Source: Argentina anserina (taxonomy: Eukaryota; Streptophyta; Magnoliopsida; Rosales; Rosaceae). Taken from it: a stretch of 64,000 nt of DNA. The notes below the pieces were generated by a model. The model was not told the origin of the DNA. It saw nothing but the letters and a program-made list of their open reading frames with translations, and did not search any database. The stretch spans positions 22,692,001 to 22,756,000 of the forward strand of contig NC_065872.1 in the NCBI RefSeq assembly GCF_933775445.1, in the 5' to 3' direction. Position numbers and translations under genes: made by a program. Below are positions 12,491 through 24,854 of this stretch, piece by piece; the first letter of the stretch is position 1, and each line of letters begins with the position of its first letter.

Positions 12491-12571
12491 GTTGTGAGTA
12501 GAAGTGCTTTTGAAGCTGTTGTGAGCAGAATTGCTTTTGAAGCTGCTGTGAGTAGAATTGCTTTTGAAGCT
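12491..12571. repeat. 27-bp tandem repeat, three copies
   Basis: Units at 12491-12517, 12518-12544 and 12545-12571 share TGTGAG.AGAA.TGCTTTTGAAGCT with one or two substitutions each, and a broken fourth unit follows. It lies about 310 bp beyond the end of the Harbinger transposase fossil and may be a subterminal repeat of that element. Confidence 0.8.
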
Positions 12572-12881
12572 GCTGTGATAGGAATCAGTTTAGGTGTTTG
12601 GTAAATTGTTTTGAAAATTTTTGTGACCGAAAATCAATTTTAAGTGTTTGGTAAGTTATAAGTTAAAAGTGCTTTGGAGTTGAATAATTACTAAAATCTA
12701 CATTATGTTATAACTGTTTTATTAATGGACAATAAATTCATTAATTCTTCAATGTATGTAGCAAACTTGAGTTTTTTTCCAATTAATTACTTAATTACTC
12801 AAAATAATTTCCCATCATAGTCAATTTAAAGGGAACCACTACACAAAATATATTAGTCATTTGAAGTCGCCACTAAACATA

Positions 12882-13335
12882 CTAACTAGATGCATCTACT
12901 AGACTTTGTGCAATCATATTTCTTAGCACCTCCATTTCTTGTCTTCCCATATGATCTTCTTCAAGTTCATGATCCTCCATATCCTCACCAATTTCTTCAC
13001 TTGAGTAATCATCACTTTCATCAAAATATAAATCTCGATGAGCATATCTCCTTATGTAGTTATGAATGGCCATTGTAGCAATAACTATCTTTGTTTTGCA
13101 TAAGGAAAGCTTGGCATATCACGTAAAATACACCATTTGTTTTCCAAACCCCAAAAGTACGCTAAATAATACTTTTAAGTGAAGAATGTGCATGGTTAAA
13201 TATTTCTCTATGACCCGTCGGTTCTTCACCTCTACGAAAATGTGGAAGGTGATACCGGTCGCCTTTATATGGTCCTAACTTGGGACCGCATGAGAGAATT
13301 TCATCATAATTCAACTCCCACCATATATAACACAG
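12882..13335 (-). pseudogene. PIF/Harbinger (HARBI1-like) transposase, C-terminal fossil
   Basis: On the minus strand 13335 to about 13165 reads LGPYKGDRYHL, FNHAHSSL and KSII then a stop, matching the last third of the DDE_4 nuclease of plant HARBI1/ALP1-like transposases. The frame then shifts, and 13073-12882 gives MAIHNYIRRYAHRD, an acidic stretch and EVLRNMIAQSL, the usual family C-terminus. The N-terminal half was not found. The catalytic triad cannot be assessed. The protein would have cut TIR elements with 3-bp targets. Confidence 0.7.
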
Positions 13336-13848
13336 ATACCAAAATAATAATTGTGTCAGCCACCATTTGACATATCTTAACGTGGTTGCTCGGTAAAGTC
13401 TGTGTTGATGCTTGAATGAAAAAGGATGCAAGGGGTTGTGGAACAGGTAACAAATGGGCAGGAAAAGGCAACGAAAACAAAGGAAAAAATACAAAGGAGA
13501 AGAGAGGTAAAGGTGCATGATCTGGGAAGTTGATCTAAGCAAATAGTAATAACCAATTTCAAGAGATAAAAAGAACTCCAATACGTGAATGACATATTGG
13601 AAGGCTTAGGCTTTTATTTTTTATTTATTTATAAAAACGAGAGTAGTGTTTGGGGTCATTTTGTTTGGATGAATTTGACGGACCATGAATTCAATTTTAA
13701 CGAATTTGTTAGTGGTGTTAAGGATTCTATTTTGACATGTGGTTGCATCTAGTGGGTTGCTAGATTACCTACGTACATTCGAAAATGGTCAAACCAATCG
13801 TAGTTTGAAAGGGTATTTTCGGTTTTATACCAACTTTAATTTGACAGG
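13336..13848. other. Gene-free flank between Harbinger fossil and Athila copy 2
   Basis: Possibly the rest of the Harbinger element, too diverged to follow. The open frame at 13739-13969 runs into the LTR of copy 2 and is not a gene. Confidence 0.35.
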
Positions 13849-15395
13849 GGATCTGTTCGATTACTCGACATCAATATTTAACCCTGTAAACATCGTAAGT
13901 AATATAAAGCAAGAGAGTATCGTTCACAAACCGGGGATCCAACTAGGGCATAGAATTACGAACACTTAACAACAAATTCATAAGAGTTTAAGGATTTTGA
14001 GATATAGGTTCGATATCAAAGATAAAAACATAAAATAAAATCTAAACTAATATATACATGTGATCAACCAACCAACACACAATACATCACCAAAAAAATT
14101 CATATAAAGAAACCGAAAACAATTTCTAGTTCTCCTTTTAGAATCATGCCGAGACTTACTCATGAACAACTAAGATTGGATCATGCAATTAGGGTTCTAA
14201 GCAGTAACCTAAACACATAGACACTTAACACATTTGATTTATTCCAAGCGGTCCTAACTGAAATCTAACATGTTCATCTTATCATTTAATTCCAATGCCA
14301 TGCACATTGAATTCATTAAGCATGTCACTTACTTAATCAACAATCATGCAATTCGAAATTTACATATAAAAGAATAAACGTGTTCATAGCATAAGTCTTT
14401 AATCCAACAACCTAAATATCATGCTACAAGTAGATATCAAAATAATTTAAAGGCTAAGCACGGCAGAAATCAAAATTCAAAAAACCAAAACATGAAATTA
14501 CATCTTTATATAAATTGAATCAAGTAGCTATTTCATAGATAAAATCGAAACAAGTTTACAATATCCCAATCGCATATACAACCAAAACAAGAAAAAACCA
14601 AAACCGAAATAAACATAGAGAGAATCATGGTTACACTGTATCAATCAAGCGATCCTACAAGGTGTAGCCGTGGCTTTCTAAGGGAATGGAACTTCTTCAC
14701 AAGCGTGCTTGAAGCTAAGGATGATGGTGAAGAATGGTGGAATCGGTTTTAGGATTTCTTGGAGGGGTGAGTATGAAATTCGAAAGAGCTTTGGATAGTA
14801 TGTGCGCAAGGTTGATGATGTTTGAATAATGAGGTCATTCCTCTATATATAGGAGTCAAAAACATAGCATTGCCATCCCAAATAAGAGATCGAATCAGAT
14901 TGGGAAGCTGAAATCTTCTTTGATATGGACTTTGATTCTTGTACTCCAAATCCAATTTGATGTAGGAAACCAAATCCAATTGGGAGACACTTAAGGGCTG
15001 CACGGTATCTCTCCTTCTTCAACTAGGAAATGGCTAGGCCGGCCTCTCCTCTCATCATCCAACTCGGACATGACTTCCTTGTCTCACTAGGAATGCATCA
15101 CGGCATCACTACTCCTTGTCCAACTAGGATTTGTCTTTCCTGAAAAGAAATCGAGAATTAAGAAATAGGAAATAATGAAAATGGGAAAGTAGAGTCCTAG
15201 TCGGGTAAGGAATCCTAGCTCAATAATGATTTCTAACACTTAGCACAATTTCATCATCAATTTATACAAATTCGGCATAGCTCTACTAAAACAAACAAAT
15301 GACAAATATGAACCTAAAACAACTAAATAAGAAGTAACAAAGCATAAGAATATGGCAAATATACATTAAGAACGTTACAGTTTGTCCTCCTATCA
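13849..15395 (-). repeat. 3' LTR of Athila copy 2
   Basis: On the minus strand it starts TGATAGGAGG at 15395 and ends near 13849, where the expected terminal CA has become CC. It contains the GTCGAGTAATCGA stretch seen in the other two LTRs. Length about 1547 bp. Confidence 0.87.
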
Positions 15396-15412
15396 ACAAC
15401 CCCAGACTTAGA
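15396..15412 (-). promoter_or_regulatory. Polypurine tract of Athila copy 2
   Basis: Minus strand AAGTCTGGGGTTGT abuts the 3' LTR, one base different in its core from copy 1. Confidence 0.65.
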
Positions 15413-17126
15413 CTTTGCTAGTCCCTTAGCAAACACTAAAAAGGGAAATCAAAACAAAAACAAAACAACTAGACTAACGACACTACTAATGCGTTCAAAA
15501 TTTTGTCTCAGAGATCTTCAAACTCATAGCATCAAGAATAACACTCAATTGAAATAAATAAGATGAATTCAATGGTTAATAAACATGAGATTTCTTTTAA
15601 CAAATAAGACATGGCAGAAACAGAGGTGATATTAAACTCGACATGTTCAAAACATGTTCAAGTTCAACCCACATAGGATATGCACTCCGAATATTTTTCT
15701 CTCAAGAACATGGCATATGCTTAAAAGCTTTTCACACACACAAGAGTTATAAACATATAGTGAAATCGAAAAACCTCATGAAAGATACCAATCATATGCA
15801 CAAATGAACCCAAACCATATGCTTACTCATGAAACAAACTCCACAGATCAAGAGCTACTCATTTTAAGAATCATGCAGATCTTTATAAAAAGGAAGGCTT
15901 AAGCTCAGCATGGATATCATTTTTCATGGAAAACGGAATCACAATGGTCATCCTCAAGACTTAGTATAGCAAAACATTCACCTTATGTCGCCATACTCCA
16001 TAAAACAAGGGCCAAATATCATTATGTTGGACTCATTCTTCACTTTAAACATTGTGAAAACGAACAAAGGCTAAAGTATAACATTATTAGGCCTTCAACA
16101 AATACATCACAACTCCAAATTCACAAAAACTACATGTGCCATGCCGTGACATGTTTTCATTTTTCAAAACCGTTCATCATGTTTCTTTTTCTTTTCTTTT
16201 CACACGGCATCTTTCAAATTTGGTTTTCTCTCTTCTTTCATACTATTTTCAAGGCATACATACATACATAGCATAACCCCACACTTGAATCAAATCATCA
16301 CTCCATATTAATACCAAAATTGGTTCTGCCAAGCCTTAAAGACAATCTAGAGATATAACTATACTAAGCAAAGATATTAACATGTTGGTAATGAAAGAAA
16401 AAGCTTAACGTAGGCTGAAAGGGGTTAACATTAAGGTATCCCAAGCAGGGCTCAAAATAGGGAATACGGCTTTTTAACTTAAGTGGTGGCTCGAAAGTTT
16501 CACAAAGTAAGTTCTAGCATTCTCTAGTTTATTGCAATTCTATGACATATGAATTGATCAAAATAGATATAATGAGGTTATAAAGCCAAGAAACAATATA
16601 ATAAACTCTCCAAAGAAATGCATATATATGGCTCGAAACTCACATAGGTTACATGAACAAGTAAGGAACATGCTCTTTTTGTACCTAAGTTTCAAAATCC
16701 GCATCTACTACATGTTCGTACAATCTTTACACATCGATTAACCATCAAATAACAATTAAGTTGAATTCAATATTGTGATCATCTATCAGCCATAAACTCA
16801 AAGATCAACTCATCCTAGACAGTTAAAGGCATACCTAAGACTCAAAACAAAAACAACTTAAACTTAAAATCGAAAAACAAAACCGAAAATTCACACTAGA
16901 AATCGGAATTCAAACAACAAAATCGAAATACATAAACATCAAACAATAGAATACAACGAATGATGAATACCCCACCCCACACTTAAAACTTACATTGCTC
17001 TCAATGTACAATATGATAAGCAATGAAAGTTAAAAAGAGATAAGGGATAAGAAAATGCAAACACTCGTTGATGGCTCCTTCATTGGCTTAAGTTCAGAGT
17101 CTATAGCCTAAACTATCTCAAAAAGA
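15413..17126 (-). other. Non-coding post-pol region of Athila copy 2
   Basis: Homologous to 5226-7035 of copy 1. No gene. The internal purine motifs are kept at 16275-16287 and 16969-16985 (minus strand CAAGTGTGGGGTT and TAAGTGTGGGGTGGGGT). Confidence 0.65.
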
Positions 17127-20100
17127 TCACTTGCTTGTCGTAGGATCAAGGAGAGAAGTCTCCTCCACGTTATGTTCCACAAAGTTCTCATAGTACGGCT
17201 TCAAGCGATGTCCATTGACCGTGAATTCCTTTCCATGCACCATACTTTTGATCTGAATAGCACCAGAAGGAAAAACATTAGTAACAACAAATGGGCCAAG
17301 CCACCTAGAACGGAGCTTGCCCAGAAACAATCTAAGTCGAGAATTAAACAAAAGAACTTTCTGCCCAACGACAAAGTGTTTCTACCTAATCATACGGGCA
17401 TGGAACGTATTAGTCTTCTCCTAGTAAACCATTGCCGAATCATAGGCCTCATTCCTAATCTCTTCAAGCTCATGCAATTGCAACTTCCTGTGCAATCCGG
17501 CCTCATCAATGTCCATGTTAAGATTCTTCACAACCCACCATGCACAATGTTCATGCTCCACAAGAAGATGGCACGCCTTGCCATAGACTAACCAAATTGG
17601 TGACATGCCAAGAGGAGTCTTGTATGCCGTTCTATAGGCCGAGCATCATCCAATCGTTGAGACCAATCCTTGCGTGATGGTCCAACAGACTTCTCCAAAA
17701 TTCTCTTGATCTCACGATTAGATAGCTCGATTTGTCCACTTATTCGGGGGTGATAAGGCATAGAAACCTTATGCTTGATTCCATACTTCTTCAATAACGC
17801 CTCAATGGTCCGGTTGTAAAAGTGAGATCCTCCATCACTAATGATAACTCTCGGCATACCAAACCTAGAGAAAATGTTAGAACGAAGAAAATTTACAACA
17901 ACTCGAGAATCATTAGTCTGGGTGGCTCTTGCTTCCACCCATTTCGAAACATAGTCAACACAAACGAGTATGTACAAGAAACCATTCGAGCTGAGAAAAG
18001 AATCCACATTCTAACACCTTAAGAGCATTTCTATGTGAACCAAATGTCCTCCAAAAGACTCAGAATGACAAAAAGTAAGTATAGAATGATGTTCAGATTC
18101 AGGGACACACCTCTTAATGATTTGATCAACACAATGTTTCCACAAGTATGGTTCATCCCAAACATAATACTTAGCTAATGCCTTGAGTCTAATCTTTTGA
18201 ACATGCGATAAAGTATCTGAAAATTGCTTAGAAACAAGATAATTCACAATATCTATGTACCATGACTCACTTACCTTAACTCAAAAGAGTTGTTCATCCG
18301 GAAAACTCTCTTGGATAGCCAAGGGCTCGGCATCTCTCATCAAACGGCTCAAATGGTCCGCCACAACATTGTTCACTTCCCTTCTTGTCTTTGATCTCGA
18401 GATCAAACTCATGGAGTAAGAGAATCCATCGAATCAATCTCGGTTTGGCATCCTTCTTCATCATTAAGTACTTCAAAGTTGCATGGTCAGTGTAAACAAT
18501 AACTTTGGATTGAAGTAAGTAAGAACGAAACTTATCTAAAGCAAAGATCACATCAAGAAGTTCTTTTTCGGTTGTGGTGTAGTTTTATTGAGCATCATTG
18601 AGCGTTTGTGAGGCATGGTAGATGGCGTAGGGCTGCTTGTCCTTCCTCTGCCCTAGTACAACTCCAAATGCATAGTCGGAGGCATCATACATCAACTCAA
18701 ATGGCAAGGACCAATCCGGCGGTGCCATGATTGGTGCCGACGTCAAGAGCTTCTTCAAGGTCTCAAATGCATGCTTCCAATCATCATTAAAGTGAAAGGG
18801 AACATCCTTTTGAAGCAATGAACTCAATGGTCTTGCAATCTTGGAAAAATCCTTGATAAACCTACGATAGAAACCTGCATGTCCAAGAAACAATCGAACA
18901 TCCCTCACATTTTTTAAGAGGGGTAAGTGACGCACAAGATCTATTTTAGACTTATCAACCTCAATTTCTCTAGATGAAACAATATGGCCTAAGACAATAT
19001 CTTGCGTGACCATGAAATGACATTTTTCCCAATTCAAAACCAAGTTAGTTTCTTCACAACGTTTGAGCACAAGTTCAACATTCTCTAAACAGGTTTCAAA
19101 ATTTCCACCATAAACAGAAATCATCCATGAAAACTTCAAATTTAGAATCAATATTTTCAGAGAAAATATGATACATACAATATTGAAATGTACATGCAGC
19201 GTTGCATAAACAAAAACGCATTCGACGATAAGCAAACGTACCAAAATAGAATGTGAATGTAGTTTTTTCTTGATCTTTCTCCGCAACACTAATTTGATTG
19301 TATCCACTATATCCATCAAGGAAACAATAGAAAGAATGACCAGCTAACCTCTTAAGCATTTGATCAATGAATGGCAACAGCATATGGTCATTCCTTGTTG
19401 TAGCATTGAGCTTCCTATAGTCGATACACACTCGGTGACCAGTCACTGTCCTTTGAGGCACTAACTCGTTATCTTTGTTCTTCACCACCATAATTCCTTA
19501 CTTCTTTGGTACAACTTGAATTGGAAAGATCCACCTACTATCCGAGATATGGTAGATTACACCACAATCATGCAACTTCGTGATCTCGTCCTTGACAACT
19601 TGCATCATTGGTGGATGAAGACGTCTTTGACCTTCCTTGGTTGGTTTGGCACCATCTTCAAGTAAAATTTGGTACACACAACATGGTAGGCTGATTCATT
19701 TGATGTCGGCTAGGGTCCATCCTATGGCCGTCTTGTGTCTCTTCAACACCTCAATCAATCTCTCCTCTTGTTCCTCGTTGAGTGCAGATGAAATGATCAC
19801 TGGCAATGTATCCTCATCTCCCAAAAACGCATACTTCAAGTGGTCCGGAAGAACCTTAAGATCAAGCTTTGGGGCTTGCACCACAGAAGGAAGATTCTTG
19901 TTAGTGGTAAAGAGAATTGGACTAGGAGAGACATAGCTTACCTCATGTGCAACCTGAAGAGAGGTCATGTTCTTTAGAACAAAGGATGGCACGGTATCAT
20001 TAGCTTCTAACTCAGAAATGTTAGAACCATCACTTGAATCCAGCCCCTTAGCCAATAGTCAGTGCCAACTCGTCATATGCCAAGGTATCTAGATAGTTAT

Positions 20101-20707
20101 ATGAAAGGGAATCAAAAATGTCAACTGAAAAACAATCACTTAATTCTGAAAGGGGATACCTCATGGTTTCAAAGATATTGAAGCTAATCACTTCACCGTC
20201 GAACTCAAAGGTGAGTGTTCCACTAAACACATCAATTTCCGTTCGTGCGGTCCTCATGAAGGGAAGGCCCAATAAGATAGGGATCTCCTTGTCATCTACT
20301 TCAGTTGGCTCCATGTCAATGACATAGAAGTCTACAGGGAAAATTAAGCTCGAAACCTGCACAAGAACATCTTCAACATAGCCCAAAGGGACTTTGTTGG
20401 AACAATCGGCCAATCGAATCACAACATTATCTCGTTTCAAATCCCCTAGACCTAGGTCCTCATAAATATAGTAAGGTATTACATTGATCGATGCACCTAA
20501 GTCTAGCATTATCTTTTCAAATGTCATGTTTCCGATTGTACAAGGGATAGAAAAACTCCCTGGATCCTTAAGCTTTGGCTGTAGCTTCCTTTGGAGTACA
20601 GCAGAAACCGTCTCACTCATTGTGACAACCTCCTTCTCTCGAGTCATCCTCTTATTGGTGCACAATTCTTTCAAAAACTTAGCATACCGAGGATTGTACG
20701 CATTCAA
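17127..20707 (-). pseudogene. Athila pol of copy 2, multiply broken
   Basis: Pieces in order on the minus strand are: protease (20707-20048, LDLGASINV), protease-RT spacer (20055-19696), RT (19491-19096, VCIDYRKLNATT and FMDD), RT end and RNase H (19319-18294), integrase zinc region (18247-18011), integrase core (18007-17588, ISDGGSHF) and integrase C-terminus (17606-17127). Frames change at least five times. A stretch of about 160 bp is missing from the integrase near 17985-18005 compared with copy 1, taking out the CxxC half of the zinc module and the first catalytic Asp. No function possible. Confidence 0.88.
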
Positions 20708-22539
20708 TAAAAGGCATGTTCACTTCCACCTTCTTGAAGATGTCGAGCATGGCTTGATCAGAGTCATCCTTCTTTTGCTTTGCAAATCTATTGGGGAAGG
20801 GAATACGAGGAAGACCATTAGTTGAAACCAAACCACTAGAGTTAGGATCCTACCTTTGTCATGCACGGCATGATCTCCTTGGGGTAGAGGCACATCATCA
20901 TTAGCCTTAGAGGAGGCAGTGTCCTTCTCTAAGTCTTTGGCATTGAAACTCTCGGCCTCTTTTCCTTTAGAAGGCACGGCCTTCTTGTTTTGCTGCAATG
21001 GAGCATCCAAGATCCTCCCACTTCTTGTCATCATGGGCTTCACGTTAGGATTTGGCTCAGTTTGGCTTTGCAACTTACCTCCTTCATGGATCTTGCCCAT
21101 GAAGTCGATCACTTGTCCCATCTGCTTCTTAAGCTCGGTTATGTCCTTAGAATGAGCTTGTTGACCTGTAACTAAAGCTTGAGTAGCAGAGTTTAAATTA
21201 TGTTTCCCTTGAGAAAGGGACTTCAAGAGTTCATCATAGTTAGGTGCACATGTATTATTCGGACCATGAACATTAGAGTTAAAGGGAACAGAACCTTGAG
21301 GTACCTGAGGCCTCACAAACAAACCTGAAGGACGAGGTCCTTGACCTTGAGCATTGGATGATTGAGCATTGTTGTTCCAACGAAAGTTAGGATGGTCTCT
21401 AAGTCCAAGATTGTATGTGTTCGAGTAAGGATCATACCTAGGCCTTTGTTGCCGCATGAAGTTCAACTCCTCTTCAGTCATTGTACCATTTGGACAATTC
21501 TCGGTTGTATGATCTATGAAAGAACAAATACCACACACTTGAGTGTTGATGCTCGAACCATTGAATGCCTTGACTAGAATGTCAAGTTTCCTCTCTAAAG
21601 TAGCCATCTGATTTCTTAGATCAACATGATATACCCCACGGCTCTTGCTTCCTCTCTTCTCCTTGAAACTAAATTGGCGATTATTGTCGGCCAAGTCATC
21701 AATCAAGGTGTAAACTTCTTGTCCGGTCTTGTTCATGAATGTGCAGCCACATGCCGAATCCACCATGCTCTTATTAGTGGTGTTGAATCCTTCATAGAAG
21801 AATTGCACCAAGTCATCCAACGAAATACCATGGTGAGGGCACTTCCTTTGTAGTTCCTGAAATTCCTCCCATGCTTCATAGAGTGAATAACCATCCTTTT
21901 GAGTGAAGTTCTGAATCTCCCTCCTAAGTCTTTTCGTGAGTTGAGCAGGGAAGAATTGCTTCAAGAACCTCCTAGTCATTTCGTCCTATGTGGTGATGAT
22001 TCCCGCAGGCAGAGAGTACAACCAACGCTTAGCGTCGTCCTTAAGGGTAAATGGAAACAAAAGCAACCTCAAGCCTTCTTGAGACAAATGATGAATCGAT
22101 TGGAGCTTGCAAATGTCCAAGAACTCCCTAAGGCGAACATTACGGTCTTCCATTGAGGAATCAGAGTACTTAGGCAGCTGCCCAAGTAATTGAACTGGAA
22201 GGGAGAAGTTGGCTTTATCAAGTGGAGTGAAAGTAATGCATGAAGGTGATTCAGGGGTGGTGGGGATGAACGCATTCTTGAGTGTCATTGGAGCACCGAC
22301 AAGAACTAGATCACGGTCCGCAATTGTGTCTTTGACTCTAAATTGAAGATGAAGGGGAAGGAAATGTCCTCATCTTCTTCTGATCTAGGTGAAGAGTTTA
22401 AGATTGAATTGCTTGGAGATGATTCGAAATCTAAGGGTCCACTTGTGAAAGGGTTGTTTAAATCTCTAAGTGCTTGAATTCGATCTTTGAGCTCTTGTGT
22501 TTTCTTAGATATTGCGGACATGCATAGTTCTTGTAACAC
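20708..22539 (-). pseudogene. Athila gag of copy 2, broken
   Basis: The N-terminal piece 22539-22306 begins MLQELCMSAISKKTQEL, the best view in this window of the start of Gag. After a frame break 22288-21986 follows (ends GIITT then stop), then 21979-20720 with RRFLKQFFP and a changed knuckle (CGICSFIDHTTENC). A frame change near 20830-20860 and another before the protease complete the damage. Confidence 0.82.
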
Positions 22540-23275
22540 GAAAGTTAAAGAGTTAGCATTGAAGAATATACAATGAAGACATGAAATCGTGCCCTCCCTT
22601 GATCATATACACGACACACTTATGAGAGAGGCACGACAACTATGTTGTCATGTTTACAAAGAGTTTAGTTCTTTACGTTTACAAAAGTTCATACAATTCA
22701 CAAGTTCCTTTTTGTCATTTCAATGATTGAATAATCGATTGATTCTAAATTGTAAACCGAGGTGGACATGTGGCCTAAGTATGGATGCCTAGACATAAGA
22801 TAGAGTCCTTGTTTCAGAAGGCCATGTAGCTAAATTAGAGATAGTGAACATGGTAGGACTCATTTTTTGAACTACGGAGAGCGAACTCCCTATCGACTCC
22901 ATCACCGAGATGTATGTCAGCCAGTAGTTCTCTGAGATCCAATTTTGATCCCATGCACCAGGGTAATAAGAGAGTGTGCCCCTTACTCAGCTGGACTTAA
23001 CCTTGGGTGTTAGACAAATCTCCAAGTGTTAATAAAAGCCGCCCTCGACCTCATGCAAACCCGAGAGCTAGCATGAAGGGTTAAGGCTAATATTAGCAAA
23101 AGGGACTTTACCTATTCCGTTCGATTTACAACCTACAACAATCATTCACTCAAGCACCAAAACAACAACCTAAGATATATTTACTATATGTACAACGAAA
23201 CAAGCTAAAAATATACAAATGTACAATATGAACAATGAATTCGAAATTAAAAGTTAGGGATCCATCTCCATGGAT
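22540..23275 (-). other. Untranslated leader of Athila copy 2
   Basis: Between PBS and gag on the minus strand, 736 bp without an open frame of note. This is the usual leader and packaging region; copy 1 lacks it because the window starts inside gag. Confidence 0.6.
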
Positions 23276-23292
23276 CCCCGGAAACGGCGCCA
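23276..23292 (-). promoter_or_regulatory. Primer binding site, tRNA-Asp type
   Basis: Minus strand TGGCGCCGTTTCCGGGG starts two bases after the 5' LTR. It fits the 3' end of plant tRNA-Asp with one mismatch, the primer reported for Athila elements. Confidence 0.8.
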
Positions 23293-23294
23293 TT

Positions 23295-24854
23295 TGATCG
23301 GTTCGATTACTCGACATCAATATTTAACCCTATAAGCATCCTTAGTAGTATAAAGCAAGAGGGTATCGTTCACAAACCGGGGATCCAACCAGGGCATATA
23401 ATCACAAACATTAACAACGAATTCATAACAGTTTAAGGATTTTTGATATATAAGATCGGATCGGTATAAAACATAAATAAAACCTAAACTAATATATACA
23501 TGTGATCAACCAACCAACACACAAACCATCATCAAAACAAATCATGTAAGAACAACGCCAATGAATTCTATTCTCAATCATGGTCATGCCGTAGGTATCA
23601 TAGTTCATCTCAAGTTCAATCATGCATCAAGTTCCTACTTGGTTCCTAATACATGGATACTATCGAGCTTAACTACTTGTCTTGCTACGAAATCTAACAT
23701 ACCAATTCATCATGCAATTATGTATCACATAGAGAAATCAACATGTTTAAGCACCTATCCAATGTCGAACTTAAGATCAAAATCGGTGGGAGAACAAAGA
23801 ATTCATCAACTACTTGTATCAAAATCATTACTTACTTTGAATGATTAACATATGCAATATCAACTACTTGTCTTAATCAGACATGCAATATAAAAATACA
23901 CCGAAAATTAATCAAGAACATGAACAGAAACTCACGGCATAAAACCTAAAATCATTGAATAGAAATCGAAAACAGCATGTCATTACACAATTCGAAAGTC
24001 ACAACTATCTCATAGACAAGATTGAATTAAACTTTAAGAAAAAAAAACATAAATCATCCAAGAACAAGAACATAGAAAACCAAAATAAAACATGAAGATC
24101 ATAGAGTTACACTTTGAAATAGTCATACGTAGTTTATTCCAAGCAAACAAATATCTTAGGCTACTTGCTTCGGATCCAAATGATGGAAAATGATGAATTT
24201 CGGTTTTCATGATTCTTGGTTAATGGAGGACTGTTTAGACAGAGCATTAGCTTGTGCTTGTGTGCAAGGTTAATGATTATTGAATAATGAGGCCGTGCCT
24301 CTATATATATGAGTCAAAAAAGCCTTCATGCCATCCCAATTAGGAGATAGAATCAGATTGGGAAGCTGAAATCTTCTTTGATATGGACTTTGATTCATGT
24401 ACTCCAAATCCAACTTTATGTAGGAAACCAAATCCAATTGGGAAACACATAGGGGCTGCACGGCATCTCTCCTTCTTCAACTTGGAAATGGCAAGGCCGG
24501 CCTCTTCTCTCCTTATCCAACTCGGACATGACTTCCTTATCTCACTAGGAATGCATCACGACATCTCTACTCCTTGTCCTAATAGGATTTGTCTTTCCTG
24601 AAAAGAAATCGACGATTAAGGAATAAGAAAGAATGAAAATAAGAAAGTAGAATCCTAGTCGAGTAAGGAATCCTAGCTCAATAAGGAAATCTAACACTTA
24701 GCACAATTTCATCATCAAATCTTCCAAATTTGACATACCTCTACTAGAACATAAAAATGACAAATATGAACCTAAAACAACTAAATAAAGAAGTAACAAA
24801 GTAGAAAAATAAGACATATATACATTAAGAACGGCACACTTTGTGCTCCTATCA
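23295..24854 (-). repeat. 5' LTR of Athila copy 2
   Basis: On the minus strand it starts TGATAGGAGC at 24854 and ends CCGATCA at 23295, giving 1560 bp with TGAT...ATCA ends. Clearly homologous to 13849-15395 and 7036-8600. Confidence 0.88.

Larger units (their letters stand above)
13849..24854 (-). mobile_element. Athila-type Ty3/gypsy retrotransposon, copy 2 (full structure, decayed)
   Basis: An 11.0-kb element read on the minus strand: 5' LTR 23295-24854, PBS 23276-23292, leader, gag, pol, non-coding segment, PPT, 3' LTR 13849-15395. It is the same family as copy 1 and in inverted orientation to it. The coding region is broken many times. The two LTRs differ at many positions by eye, so the insertion is old. 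The five bases outside each end (ACAGG on the left, AATAA on the right) do not match. Confidence 0.92.

Noticed and set aside
13739..13969. 76-codon frame crossing the left end of Athila copy 2
   Set aside because: Crosses an element boundary, so cannot be an old gene.
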